Positions 26,797 through 35,073 of a stretch of DNA of 64,000 bases are shown piece by piece (position 1 is the first letter of the stretch; each line of letters starts with the position of its first letter). Source of the DNA: WHSW01 sp963828755 (GTDB lineage Bacteria > Actinomycetota > Thermoleophilia > Solirubrobacterales > 70-9); contig CAWHFY010000003.1 in the NCBI GenBank assembly GCA_963828755.1, positions 186,001 to 250,000 on the forward strand. Direction: 5' to 3'. A model generated the notes under the pieces. The model saw nothing but the letters and a program-made list of their open reading frames with translations. It ran no database searches and had not been told where the DNA came from. Made by a program: the position numbers and the translations under genes.

Positions 26797-27171
26797 ATCG
26801 CCGGCGCGCACACCATCCTCTTCGCCGAGGACGCCGAGCGAGCTCGGACGTTCCTTCGTGACGTGCTGGGGTTCGGGGGAGTCGATGCGGGCGATGGCTG
26901 GCTGATCTTCGCCTTGCCACCGGGCGAGATCGCCATCCACCCAGGGTCGGGCTGGGGCCGCGGGCCGGGGCACCACGTCCTGTTCTTCATGTGCCACGAC
27001 ATCGAGGGGACCGTCGAGGAGCTCAAGGGCAAGGGCGTCGAGTTCGTATCCCCGATCGAGGACGAGGGCTGGGGCCGGATCGCCCAGTTCAAGATTCCAG
27101 GCGCGGGCGAAATCGGCCTCTACGAACCCAGCCATCCAAGCCCGCTCGGAGAGTTCGCGAGTAGTCCCTGA
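26794..27171 (+). CDS. VOC-family (glyoxalase/bleomycin-resistance fold) protein
   Basis: 125 residues. AHTILFAEDAERARTFLRDV is the typical first beta-alpha unit, HHVLFFMCHDIEGTVEELKG the second, and FKIPGAGEIGLYEP the terminal strand with the Glu metal-ligand position. The fold binds metal or sequesters small molecules; substrate unknown. Start ATG at 26794 with no ribosome site but a -10 box 7 bases upstream, fitting a leaderless transcript. Confidence 0.82.
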   Translation: MIAGAHTILFAEDAERARTFLRDVLGFGGVDAGDGWLIFALPPGEIAIHPGSGWGRGPGHHVLFFMCHDIEGTVEELKGKGVEFVSPIEDEGWGRIAQFKIPGAGEIGLYEPSHPSPLGEFASSP

Positions 27172-27221
27172 GGCGCCGCTCCGGGCCTTGCCTTCCGGGT
27201 CTCGCGCGGAGGAGTCGTGGC

Positions 27222-27237
27222 TAGACTCGGCCCAATG
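27222..27237 (+). promoter_or_regulatory. -10 box of a leaderless promoter for the SnoaL-like gene
   Basis: TAGACT at 27222-27227, 7 bases, then ATG at 27235. Identical hexamer to the acyl-CoA dehydrogenase promoter. Confidence 0.55.
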
Positions 27238-27576
27238 GCCGCCGATCGCAAGCAGATCGTCCGCGATTCCTATGCCGCCTTCGCGGCCGGCGACAGAAGC
27301 TTCTTCGAAGAGCGCCTCAGCGACGACTTCCTCTTCTCCGCCCCTCCGGATCCGAAGCTCGACCGCGACGGCTACTTTGAGCGGTGCTGGCCGGGGGCAG
27401 GGCGAGGCCAAGGCTTCGATTTCGTCCGGCTGATCGAGTCCGGCGACGAGGTGGTCGTCACCTACGAGAGCGACGTCTCCGCCGGCGGCAGGGGACGAAA
27501 CACCGAGGTCATTACCTTCAACGACGAGAACAAGATCGCCCGCACGGAGGTCTACTTCGGCTGGAATCTGGAGTAG
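27235..27576 (+). CDS. SnoaL-like (NTF2 fold) protein
   Basis: 113 residues. IVRDSYAAFAAGDRSFFEER followed by LSDDFLFSAPPD and the terminal strand KIARTEVYFGWN matches the small SnoaL_2 cone-fold family. These proteins can be isomerases, hydrolases or ligand binders; none can be chosen. Start ATG at 27235 favoured by the -10 box 7 bases upstream over an earlier in-frame start at 27217. Confidence 0.78.
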   Translation: MAADRKQIVRDSYAAFAAGDRSFFEERLSDDFLFSAPPDPKLDRDGYFERCWPGAGRGQGFDFVRLIESGDEVVVTYESDVSAGGRGRNTEVITFNDENKIARTEVYFGWNLE

Positions 27577-27749
27577 GCGCCCGCTGCTTCTCGCGCACAG
27601 GAGGAGCGAGTCACGCAACTCATCCAGCGAGCCTTAGATCCGCGTGCCCAAATGGCAAATCTCTCGCAGAATTCATCTGCTCCGCGAAGAGGCACTCTCG
27701 AAGACAACACCGACTAGAGTCGAAACCCCACCACCGGAGAGGAGCTCAC

Positions 27750-28358
27750 GTGATCGAGCTTGACATCACCGAGACCAACCGCGCCGTGCGGGAGCTGCTC
27801 GAGGTCACGGAGACCCCCCGCCACCGGTTCCTGCTGCAGGCCTACGACCGCCACCGAAACCTCGAGATGGGCGGCCGGTACAAGGAGATCTTCGCCCCCG
27901 AGATGACCGTTGAGGAGCCGTTCTACCGGTTCAACTACCTCGGCAAGGTCTTCGACCTCGACGGCCGCGAGCAGGTCGAGGCGATCTACCGCCAGTGGAC
28001 GGAAACGGACCAGAACGTCTTCTACATCGAGGACGAGCAACTTGCTGTCGGCGACAGCATGGTCGCGTCGCGGGGGACCTTCTACCAGCAGATCCCGGGG
28101 GCCGTGCTCGTCGCCGAAGGGCTCGATGCCGACGACGGCGCCGTCTACCTCGCGAAGTCGCGCAGCGCGATGATCTGGCCCTACGACGACCGCTGCCGGC
28201 TGATCGGCGAGGACGTCTGGGAGTTCGAGCCATCGGCGCGCGAATTCATCCAGCTCGAGCCGGGCAACGTGCTCACGTCCGCGCGGGCCGGCGAGCTGCT
28301 CGATCCGTTGATTAAGCAACTGCCGTCGTTCGAGGAGGCCGTGCTTGCCGCGGCGTAG
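27750..28358 (+). CDS. NTF2-like (SnoaL superfamily) protein
   Basis: 202 residues from a GTG at 27750 preceded by GGAGAGGAG. The protein starts IELDITETNRAVRELLEV and has a cone-fold pattern (YKEIFAPEMTVEEPFYRFNY, VEAIYRQWTETDQNVFYIED). Longer than the usual SnoaL_2 members; it resembles uncharacterised actinobacterial proteins with the same fold. The frame is open upstream to 27384 but that part is shadow of the preceding gene. Function unknown. Confidence 0.7.
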   Translation: MIELDITETNRAVRELLEVTETPRHRFLLQAYDRHRNLEMGGRYKEIFAPEMTVEEPFYRFNYLGKVFDLDGREQVEAIYRQWTETDQNVFYIEDEQLAVGDSMVASRGTFYQQIPGAVLVAEGLDADDGAVYLAKSRSAMIWPYDDRCRLIGEDVWEFEPSAREFIQLEPGNVLTSARAGELLDPLIKQLPSFEEAVLAAA

Positions 28359-28464
28359 GGCAGGACGATAGGTTTGCCTCTACGCAGCTAAATCGGTCGT
28401 ATTTGGATCGCGGCTGGGCTCACGAGGCGAAGCTGGCTTCCGTCTCGCGCACAGCATTGGGGGC

Positions 28465-29319
28465 TCAGGGGCGCCCGTCGTGCGGTGCCGGCGCTCGTGC
28501 CGCGAGCAGCTGGCCCGTCTCGGGCGAGACCATGCCCGCGTCGCCATCCCACTCCGCGGCGGCGATGAAGAGTGTCTGGCCGTCAGCGCCGCCGAGCATG
28601 CATGCAAAGCAGCCCCGGTCGGCCTCGACGACGTCGAGCACCTCCCCGCCCTCGGCAACGCGCATGCAGTGCTGGTTCGGGACGTCGGCGTACCAGACGG
28701 CGCCGTCCGCGTCGAGGCATATCCCATCGGGCGCTGCGCCATCGCCGAGGTGCGCCCAGACGCGCCGGTTGTCGAGCGAGCCGTCCTCAGCGATTGCGAA
28801 CGCGGTCAGGCGTGCCGCGTGGGACTCGGCGACGATGAGCGTCGAGTCGTCGGGGGTGATGGCCATGCCGTTGCCGAAGTGGATGCTGTCGGCAACCTCA
28901 CGCCCCACGCCTTCGGACATTACGCAGACGATCGGTCCAGGCGCGGGAGCCTCTCCGGCCATCATGTCGTAGCCGCCGCCGTTGACGAACGCGTGCCCCC
29001 GTCGGTCCACGACGACCTCGTTGATCGCTCCCTTCGCCACGACACCGGCGAGATCCGCGTATGGCTCTAGCGTTCCGTCGCTCGCCTGAACCAGCACGGT
29101 GCGCTCCCCGCCGCCGGTCACAAGCAGCCTGCCGTCGGGCAGCCAGTCGATGCAGAACGGGATCGGCACCGGAACCCTCGCCACCACCTCGGCGCTGCCA
29201 TCCGCGGGGTCGACGGCCAGGACCTCGGACGCGAGCCAATTGCAAACCCACAGCCGCCCGTCGTGCCAGCGCGTCGACTCGGGAAAGCTCAACCGATCGA
29301 GGATGGTGATGGTGCCCAT
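28465..29319 (-). CDS. SMP-30/gluconolactonase-family beta-propeller protein
   Basis: 284 residues from the ATG at 29319. Metal-site residues of the family are visible: the Glu in LSFPESTRWHDGRLWVCNW, the Asn/Asp in FGNGMAITPDDSTLIVAES, and DGICLDADGAVWYADV. Predicted calcium- or zinc-dependent lactonase acting on sugar lactones or related esters, cytoplasmic. The open frame runs past 29319 to 29529, but that part overlaps the 65-bp repeat module and is not conserved. Confidence 0.88.
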   Translation of the reverse strand: MGTITILDRLSFPESTRWHDGRLWVCNWLASEVLAVDPADGSAEVVARVPVPIPFCIDWLPDGRLLVTGGGERTVLVQASDGTLEPYADLAGVVAKGAINEVVVDRRGHAFVNGGGYDMMAGEAPAPGPIVCVMSEGVGREVADSIHFGNGMAITPDDSTLIVAESHAARLTAFAIAEDGSLDNRRVWAHLGDGAAPDGICLDADGAVWYADVPNQHCMRVAEGGEVLDVVEADRGCFACMLGGADGQTLFIAAAEWDGDAGMVSPETGQLLAARAPAPHDGRP

Positions 29320-29415
29320 CGCGGGGAACGTATCGAGCTGAACCCTAGGAGGCAGCCGGGAAGGCCGTTCGCTTCTGCCTCCGCGTGAAGGCGATACCGG
29401 AACACCCGCATCCAA

Positions 29416-29480
29416 TGGGCACCAAACCAGTTCCGGTGCCCAAATCGAGCGACATCCGCAGACATCCACGCCTATCCGAC
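29416..29480 (+). repeat. 65-bp right-end module, copy 1 (inverted GGTGCCCA boxes)
   Basis: TGGGCACC at 29416-29423 and GGTGCCCA at 29435-29442 form an 8-bp inverted repeat with an 11-base spacer, followed by about 38 conserved bases (AAATCGAGCGACATC...CATCCACG). The copy at 47835-47899 has the same length without gaps, and both lie about 146 bases upstream of a tRNA-Ala 3' fragment. Confidence 0.8.
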
Positions 29481-29560
29481 TGGCCTCACCTTGTGACTCA
29501 ACGGCGGACACTCCGCGTGCTAAAGCCAAGAACGGCGCGTCGTGGCAAGCGATGGCGCCC

Positions 29561-29604
29561 GCTTCGCAATCAGGAGGTCGTCGGTTCGAGCCCGACTAGC
29601 TCCA
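29561..29604 (+). repeat. tRNA-Ala(CGC) 3' fragment (attachment-site scar)
   Basis: GCTTCGCAATCAGGAGGTCG followed by the T-arm and acceptor 3' strand, ending ACTAGCTCCA. Differs from the intact gene by two T-arm substitutions. The tRNA 5' half is missing and no terminator follows. Confidence 0.88.
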
Positions 29605-29669
29605 TCGGCTCGCTCGAGCCGTCAACCTCGATCGCGGTGGCGAGCTGGCTGTTTTGGCGGGTCGTGCTG

Positions 29670-29864
29670 CTACCCCGCGTTCGCGGCTTCGGAACGATGT
29701 AGGGCGCCGGCGGAGGGTGTGTAGATGCTCTCGTGACCGTCGTCCCAGCTGATCAGATAGCGGCGCGAAGGGCCTCCCAGAACCTCCTTTACGACGCCCC
29801 GACGAGGTGAGCGCTCGGTTGACTCGGATTCGACCTCGATTCGATCGCCGGCCTTGCACTCCAT
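29670..29864 (-). CDS. DUF1918 domain protein
   Basis: 64 residues. MECKAGDRIEVESEST, then RRGVVKEVLGGPSRRYLISW and DDGHESIYTPSAGAL, which is the DUF1918 SH3-like pattern (G-D-x-I...W-x-D-G-H-E-S). Common in actinobacteria, function unknown. AGGAGGAGG lies just upstream of the ATG at 29864. Confidence 0.83.
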   Translation of the reverse strand: MECKAGDRIEVESESTERSPRRGVVKEVLGGPSRRYLISWDDGHESIYTPSAGALHRSEAANAG

Positions 29865-30066
29865 GCTCCTCCTCCTCTCTCGTACCCTTGCGTGATACCA
29901 CATCGGAGTGAGCCCGGAGAACGTCGACGCCAAGCGTCGTCCAAACCTGTGGTGTGCGCGCCGCGGCCGGGCAGAGACGTGGGAGTGGCGTGCGCTCATG
30001 GCACTACCGACCCAGCGGCTTCGTGTGCCGAAACGCAAACGGCGTGTGACCGCTGTGTGAACGAGC

Positions 30067-30864
30067 TCACACGAGCCGAGCGATGATCCGCGGGTGGCCG
30101 GCGATCATCGGACTCGAGATGATCTCCCCCCGGTCGAAGCCTGCATGGCGCGCCATCCGCCTGAGGCTCTCACCCGTGAAGCCCCAGTAGACGTAGTCGT
30201 CGCGCGCGTACACCTCTCCGGCCGCGCAGACGTGAATCGCGGCTTCGTTCACCAGCCGCCCGTCGACGACGCCGTAGGTCTCGACGAGCACCTCACCGCC
30301 GCCGGTGAGGCGCTCTCGAAGCAGTCTCAGCAGCCCGAGCGGGTTCTCGACCCGGTGCAGGATCCCGAAGCAGAGGATCAGGTCGAAGCTCTCGGCGAGC
30401 TCGTCGAGGTCGAATGCATCGAGCCTGCGGTACTCGACCGACGAGCCGAGCATCTCCGCGATGGCGCGGAACCCCTCCCCTCCCTTCAGCTCGATCCCCC
30501 ATCGAGCCCTCACCCAGTGCCGGTACTGCTCGTTGTCCACGGCTACGACTCGGCTCGCCCCGCGCGACTCCGCCAGGAAGGCGTAGAAGCCATCGAAGGT
30601 GCCGACGTCGAGCACTGCACGACCGCTGAGATCCTCCGGCAACGCGGCGATGCGGTAGCGGTGATCGCGGGCCACGCCGGGCGTGTACAGCGTGCCACCG
30701 TCGAGCGAGAAAGTATGGAACCAGAAGGGAACGCGCTTCAGCACGTCGCGAGCGCTGGCCTGGTCGGCGTCGATCGGCAGGAGGTCGGCCACCTTACGTT
30801 CGGCGTCGATCGGCACAAGCGCCCGCTCGCGCCCGGCAACCGATGTATTCAGGCTTGTGGCCAT
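30067..30864 (-). CDS. Class I SAM-dependent methyltransferase (DUF1698/CmoB-like)
   Basis: 265 residues. VPFWFHTFSLDGGTLYTPG followed by the SAM-binding motif AVLDVGTFDGFYAFLAE, acidic motif II VVAVDNEQY, and FDLILCFGILHRVENPLGLL. This is the Methyltransf_9 family related to tRNA wobble-uridine modification enzymes (CmoB), but actinobacterial members often act on other substrates. ATG at 30864 preferred over the GTG just before. No partner gene is adjacent. Confidence 0.85.
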   Translation of the reverse strand: MATSLNTSVAGRERALVPIDAERKVADLLPIDADQASARDVLKRVPFWFHTFSLDGGTLYTPGVARDHRYRIAALPEDLSGRAVLDVGTFDGFYAFLAESRGASRVVAVDNEQYRHWVRARWGIELKGGEGFRAIAEMLGSSVEYRRLDAFDLDELAESFDLILCFGILHRVENPLGLLRLLRERLTGGGEVLVETYGVVDGRLVNEAAIHVCAAGEVYARDDYVYWGFTGESLRRMARHAGFDRGEIISSPMIAGHPRIIARLV

Positions 30865-31011
30865 CACTCAATCTCGGAAAGACAACGGACCGGAGCCACT
30901 CCCAACGAGCCGTGAAAGAAGGTCCTGCCCCTTCGCTCACCATCGGCTGGAGCGATATAGCCCCGGCCGACCCAAATTAGGTATACCGCACCCGGACGAA
31001 CCTCCCGCTTA

Positions 31012-31045
31012 CAGGAGGTCGTCGCTTCGAGCCCGGCTAGCTCCA
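31012..31045 (+). repeat. tRNA-Ala(CGC) 3' fragment (attachment-site scar)
   Basis: CAGGAGGTCGTCGCTTCGAG followed by CCCGGCTAGCTCCA, with a decayed copy of the tRNA terminator after it. Shorter than the 29.6 and 48.0 kb copies: the anticodon loop is missing. Confidence 0.85.
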
Positions 31046-31270
31046 TCTCGGTAGGCCCCGCTAACGCTGAGTTTCCTCGCGCGTGAGCCAGAACGCCTCG
31101 ACGCTTGGCGACGGCCCTCGAGGCGAACGGTCCCCGCGAGCTGTCCGGATATCGGCCCGTGAACAACACCCCACCACCCCGCTGGGATACAACGCACACG
31201 CGGGATGGCTTGGCCACCTGCAGTCAGGGACGCTCGCGCCTGAGGGCCGAATGCTGCGGGCGTGCCAAAA

Positions 31271-31342
31271 GGTATTTGCTCGCGCACCGCGCCAGTTCCG
31301 CCTTACCCCTCCCCGTCCACGCGCCACGGATGCGCTAGCAAG
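31271..31342 (+). repeat. Dispersed repeat of about 85 bp, copy 1
   Basis: Begins GGTATTTGCTCGCGCACCGC, contains a pyrimidine-rich TTACCCCTCCCC and GCGCCACGGATGCGC. Shared with 33125-33213 and 40611-40695 in the same orientation. This copy is shortest, diverging after TAGCAAG. Confidence 0.8.
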
Positions 31343-31477
31343 TAGCTCGCCGTCTACCCGCCGAGCGCCTTCACGGTCGTCTCAGGACTCTCGTCGTAGG
31401 TACGGGTCAGAAGAGCGGGGGCGGCGACGACAGCACGTCGCCCCCGCGATCCGGCCGGACGACATCTGCTGGCTGCG

Positions 31478-31980
31478 CTACTCCGACACCCCGGCGGCTT
31501 TGAGGGCTTCGTCGCGATCAGCGAAGTCCTCCTGTCGGACCACCAGACCCCGCCGCAGAGTGAACAGCTGAAAGACCGGCTTGCTTGCGTCCACGCCGCT
31601 GCCCGATCCCCGTCCGCTCTGATGCGTCGTCACCAGAAGCTTCTCTCCCAAGTCGAGGATGTCCTCGGGTCCCACCGGATGTCTTGGAACGCGTCGAGCC
31701 AATACCGCCAGAGCTGGCGATATCCGTCATGGCCGTAGAAGACTGCCTCCTGATCGGGAGCTATCAGGTCGGCGCTGGGGTGATACTCGCTCGCGGGGTC
31801 CCAGCCCACAAGGACCGAGTCGAAGTCCCGACGATTAGCTGCCGCGTAGGCCTGCCACATCCGACGGGCGGTCAGCAACCGCCGAAGCCGTGGCGGCATG
31901 CGCATGAACGCCCCGACGAGCAGGGTGAGAAGGGAGCGCGATACGAGCCCCGCGCACGACCTCCCGTTCTCCTGCGACAT
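31478..31980 (-). CDS. SnoaL-like protein A of tandem array, one frameshift
   Basis: N-terminal part MSQENGRSCAGL, then RRMWQAYAAANRRDFDSVLV, YHPSADLIAPDQEAVFYGHD and YWLDAFQDIRW. A shift near 31670 moves the C-terminal part (GPEDILDLGEKLLVTTHQSG, DEALKAAGVSE) to another frame. About 167 residues when repaired. Cone-fold protein of unknown ligand. It is the most divergent of the array: an extra hydrophobic stretch SLLTLLVGAFMRM follows the N-terminus. It starts 3 bases after the stop of protein B. Confidence 0.7.
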
Positions 31981-31983
31981 CGC

Positions 31984-32373
31984 CTACTCCGACAGCCCGG
32001 CGGCTTCGAGGGCCTCCTGCGGTCCTGCGAAGTGTCGGAACCGAAAAACCTTGCCGTCCTTGAACTCAAACAACCATCCATGCGGCTGGTCCACCCCGAC
32101 ACCGCTTTCTTTCCCGCGAACTCGGACGCGGCCAAGGACGACGACGCGGTCGCCCGCGTCGCGCCACTCGTCCGCCACGAGTTGCCACTCCCCGAACTGT
32201 TCATCAACCTCCTGCATCCATCGATGCAGTCCCTCTCGCCCCTCAAACGGCTTGGTCTGGAGGCGGCTGAGGATCTGAAACTCCGGATGCAGCGCATCCG
32301 TCGAAAAGTTTCGGTCGCCTCCGTTCCAGCGTTCAAACCAGGACTGGACCAGATCCACGGTCTCCCGCGACAT
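31984..32373 (-). CDS. SnoaL-like protein B of tandem array
   Basis: 129 residues, intact. MSRETVDLVQSWFERWNGGD is the family start, HGWLFEFKDGKVFRFRHFAG the terminal strand pair, and QEALEAAGLSE the conserved tail shared by every member of the array. NTF2-like cone fold; ligand or reaction unknown. Starts 3 bases after the stop of protein C. Confidence 0.82.
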   Translation of the reverse strand: MSRETVDLVQSWFERWNGGDRNFSTDALHPEFQILSRLQTKPFEGREGLHRWMQEVDEQFGEWQLVADEWRDAGDRVVVLGRVRVRGKESGVGVDQPHGWLFEFKDGKVFRFRHFAGPQEALEAAGLSE

Positions 32374-32376
32374 CGC

Positions 32377-32793
32377 CTACTCCGACAGCCCGGCGGCTTC
32401 GAGGGCATCTGCGGGGTCCAGGTAGGTCCGAATCCGAATCCCCTTCCCGCCCTTGAGCTCGGCCACGTACGCCCAGGGCGTCTCGGTCTCGACGCCACTT
32501 GCGTTGCCACGGGCGCGCATATGTCCGGTCGTGATCACCAGGTCTCCGAGGTCCCGAACCTCAAAGGACTCGATCTGGATCTCGGCGAACGCCTCACGGA
32601 AGTCGCGGAACATCCTGCGCACGCCGTCGTGTCCCCGATACACCGTCGCCTCTCCCTCGAGCAGGACCAGAAGCGCAGGGCGCCACTCGACCTTGGGGTC
32701 GAGGTGTTGCAGCAACGGCTCGACACGCCAGCCGTTGTACGCGTCGAGCATCATCTCGGCGACTTGGCCTGAGCTTGAGCCCATCGATCCCAT
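32377..32793 (-). CDS. SnoaL-like protein C of tandem array
   Basis: 138 residues, intact: VAEMMLDAYNGWRVEPLLQH, LDPKVEWRPALL, YRGHDGVRRMFRDFREAFAE, and tail DPADALEAAGLSE. The start could be 32793 or the methionine three codons later. Its first residues (MGSMGSSSGQ) are not family-like, and a truncated fourth copy ends just upstream, so its 5' end may have been rebuilt by recombination. Confidence 0.8.
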   Translation of the reverse strand: MGSMGSSSGQVAEMMLDAYNGWRVEPLLQHLDPKVEWRPALLVLLEGEATVYRGHDGVRRMFRDFREAFAEIQIESFEVRDLGDLVITTGHMRARGNASGVETETPWAYVAELKGGKGIRIRTYLDPADALEAAGLSE

Positions 32794-32814
32794 TGCTCGT
32801 TCCTACGCTTCCCG

Positions 32815-33025
32815 CCCAGCCCGGGATTGCATCTGGAAAGACCACTTGCAACTTCCCGAACACGGCACGGATGCCGTCATGGCCGTGATAGCTCGAGGAG
32901 TCGGGAATCTCTGGAGGTTCCGTGACCTCAACATCGGGATCGCACAACTCGAACAGCATCGACAGATCCCCGGTGGCGATAGCCCGATACACCGCCCGCA
33001 GCGCTTTCACCGTTTCCTGCGACAT
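32815..33025 (-). pseudogene. SnoaL-like protein D, N-terminal fragment
   Basis: MSQETVKALRAVYRAIATGD, LSMLFELCDPDVEVTEPPEI and YHGHDGIRAVFGKLQVVFP are a normal SnoaL N-terminal half of about 65 residues. The sequence then leaves the family just before the start of protein C. The C-terminal half, expected to end in AAGLSE, is absent here, which suggests a deletion between paralogues. Confidence 0.72.
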
Positions 33026-33124
33026 CGCGTCGAGTATCTCTCAAGAGGGAGGCCACGCGCCAGCCTGCACAGGACTCGGCTTGTGGATCGCGCGTGGGAC
33101 TCCGGCGTGTGTGGCGGGGCGGTA

Positions 33125-33213
33125 GGTATTTGCTCGTGCACCGCGCCATTCCCGCCTTACCCCTCCCCTCCGTGCGCCACGGGATGCGCCAGCAAGCGCC
33201 AGTCCCCAGCGGC
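33125..33213 (+). repeat. Dispersed repeat of about 85 bp, copy 2
   Basis: Begins GGTATTTGCTCGTGCACCGC and runs through GCGCCAGTCCCCAGCGG. 100 bases upstream of the truncated SnoaL gene D. Aligns without large gaps to 40611-40695. Confidence 0.82.
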
Positions 33214-33287
33214 CCCGAGTGTCCTCAGGGCCGGATTATCAGGCGTGTTTGAACCGGCCTCGGTATTCGGGGCGTTCGTCAGATTCC

Positions 33288-33443
33288 ACGGGCAAGGTGT
33301 GGCTAAAGGTCCGTCCGCGACCCAGGGCGAAGTCGCAGCTCGCCGACACCGGCAAGCTCAACGTCAATGCCCAGGTCACCTACACCCCGACCGGTGGTGA
33401 GCCGGACACCGAGTCGAAGAACGTGAAGCTCAAGAGGAGTTAG
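33288..33443 (+). pseudogene. C-terminal remnant of a large secreted protein
   Basis: GKVWLKVRPRPRAKSQLADT and VNAQVTYTPTGGEPDTESKN end in KLKRS. This is the lysine-rich beta-repeat end found on many large secreted proteins of Thermoleophilia (recalled, not searched). There is no signal peptide or preceding domain, so only the last ~50 codons of a lost gene remain. Confidence 0.55.
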
Positions 33444-33640
33444 CTGGACCCCGGTCCGCAACACAGTCGCGGCAACCTCGTTGCGAGGGGGGCGGTGCCC
33501 GAGTCGCTGGGCTACGACCCCGCGCGGGTGCCATCGAGGTTGGCGCGGCCGATGCTTGACAGGCGGGGCGCATGGCTCTCCGAGTCCGAGCCGTCGCGCG
33601 ACGAGTTGCGCCCGGAGGACCTGTGACGGCAGCGAGCGGC

Positions 33641-33726
33641 CTACTCCGACAGCCCGGCGGCGTCGAGACCGTCGGCGTGGCTACCGAAGTCGCGAACCAC
33701 GATTGCCTTGCGGGTGTCGAAGCGTG
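33641..33726 (-). pseudogene. SnoaL-like protein E, C-terminal fragment
   Basis: Minus-strand codons give DTRKAIVVRDFGSHADGLDA followed by AGLSE and stop, the tail of the array family. No N-terminal half precedes it. It may be the missing C-terminal half of copy D moved away by the insertion of the repeat and the secreted-protein remnant. Confidence 0.55.
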
Positions 33727-33891
33727 CCGGCTGGCCGTCACGCCTCACGCGTGGCGGGCCGAGCAGGGTGATCTGAACCGGCACAAACGCAACGATAAGC
33801 CGCCGCAAACGTCTCGTAACGGATACCGGATGCGGACGCGGGAGCGTTCTGAGTTTGCAATGCGGCCAAGCGAGGGGAGAATGGAGACCTA

Positions 33892-35073
33892 ATGAGCCAG
33901 CGAACCGCGCGGCGTCTGACCTGGGGCTTGGTGGCGCTCGCGCTGGCGCTGCTGGTGGCCAGCTCAGTGATCTCCCTCGCGGGCGGTTCGGGCGTCGGGC
34001 TGAGCGGCTTCATCACGGCGATTGCGCTCGTTTTCGCGGGAGTTGGTGCCCTGATCGCGACCCGCCACCCCGATAACGCGATCGGCTGGATCTTCCTCTC
34101 GGTGGGGGTGACCGCGGGCCTGGCACAGGTCGCCCATGCGTACGCCGACTACTGGCTCGACGGCAATGGAGGGTCGGAGGCGCTCGCCAAGGCCGCGGCC
34201 TGGTACGCGGACCTCTCCTGGATTCCGTTCATCCTCGTGCCCGCGACGTTCCTCCTCCTGCTGTTCCCAAACGGCCACCTGCTCTCGCCACGCTGGCGGC
34301 CGATCGCGTGGTGCGCCGCACTGGGGATCGCGGGAGGGTTCGTGACGCAGGGCCTGACCCCGGGGCCGCTCGAGGACTTTCCGCAGCTGATGAACCCGTA
34401 CGGGGTGACGAGCTCGGTGCTCGATCCGCTCACGGGACTGTCGTTCCTGGCCATGCTCGTGGGCATCGGCGGCTCGGCGGCATCGCTGATCGTCAGGTTC
34501 CGGCGCTCAACGGGCGAGGAGCGCCTGCAGATCAAGTGGCTGGCACTCGCGGGAGCGATCGTAGCCGTGATCTTCCCGATCGCCCTCGCCCTCTGGGACG
34601 TCTGGGGCGAGGACGCCTCGAACATCGCGATCATGCTCAGTGTCCTCGGCCTTCCCCTGGCCGCAGGCGTCGCGATCCTCCGCTACCACCTCTACGACAT
34701 CGACGTCGTCATCAACCGGACACTCGTCTACGGCGCGCTGACGGCGACTCTGGCCGCCGCCTACAGTGGCAGCGTCCTGGTCCTTCAGCTCGCTCTCGGC
34801 GGGCTGACCTCGGACTCGAACCTCGCGATCGCCGGCTCGACACTGGCCGTCGCCGCCCTCTTTCGCCCGGCGCGAAATCGCATCCAGCAACTCGTCGACC
34901 GCCGTTTCTATCGCCGCCGCTACGACGCCCAGCGCACGCTCGAGAGCTTCTCGGCCCGATTACGAGACGAGGTCGACCTGAGCGCGCTCGACGCCGAGCT
35001 TCGCGGGGTCGTCGCCGAGACGATGCAGCCGGCGCATGTGTCGCTCTGGCTGCGCACGCCCGAGCCACGGTGA
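33892..35073 (+). CDS. Multi-helix membrane sensor-like protein
   Basis: 393 residues. About eight membrane helices (LVALALALLVASSVISLAGG; LVPATFLLLLFPNG; ALTATLAAAYSGSVLVLQL), the short motif HPDNAIGWIFLSVG, and the signature RYHLYDIDVVINRTLVYGAL seen in actinobacterial sensor kinases. The soluble tail (RRFYRRRYDAQRTLESFSAR ... QPAHVSLWLR) is the linker that usually leads to a kinase or GAF domain. Here the gene stops and overlaps the cyclase gene by 4 bases (GTGA), so it probably serves as the membrane input for that cyclase. Confidence 0.78.
   Translation: MSQRTARRLTWGLVALALALLVASSVISLAGGSGVGLSGFITAIALVFAGVGALIATRHPDNAIGWIFLSVGVTAGLAQVAHAYADYWLDGNGGSEALAKAAAWYADLSWIPFILVPATFLLLLFPNGHLLSPRWRPIAWCAALGIAGGFVTQGLTPGPLEDFPQLMNPYGVTSSVLDPLTGLSFLAMLVGIGGSAASLIVRFRRSTGEERLQIKWLALAGAIVAVIFPIALALWDVWGEDASNIAIMLSVLGLPLAAGVAILRYHLYDIDVVINRTLVYGALTATLAAAYSGSVLVLQLALGGLTSDSNLAIAGSTLAVAALFRPARNRIQQLVDRRFYRRRYDAQRTLESFSARLRDEVDLSALDAELRGVVAETMQPAHVSLWLRTPEPR

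Larger units (their letters stand above)
30866..31477. other. Non-coding stretch with a tRNA scar and a dispersed repeat
   Basis: I see no gene. It contains a tRNA-Ala 3' fragment (31012-31045) with a degenerate terminator (GGCCCCGCTAACGCTGAG at 31053-31070) and copy 1 of the dispersed repeat (31271-31342). Confidence 0.6.
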
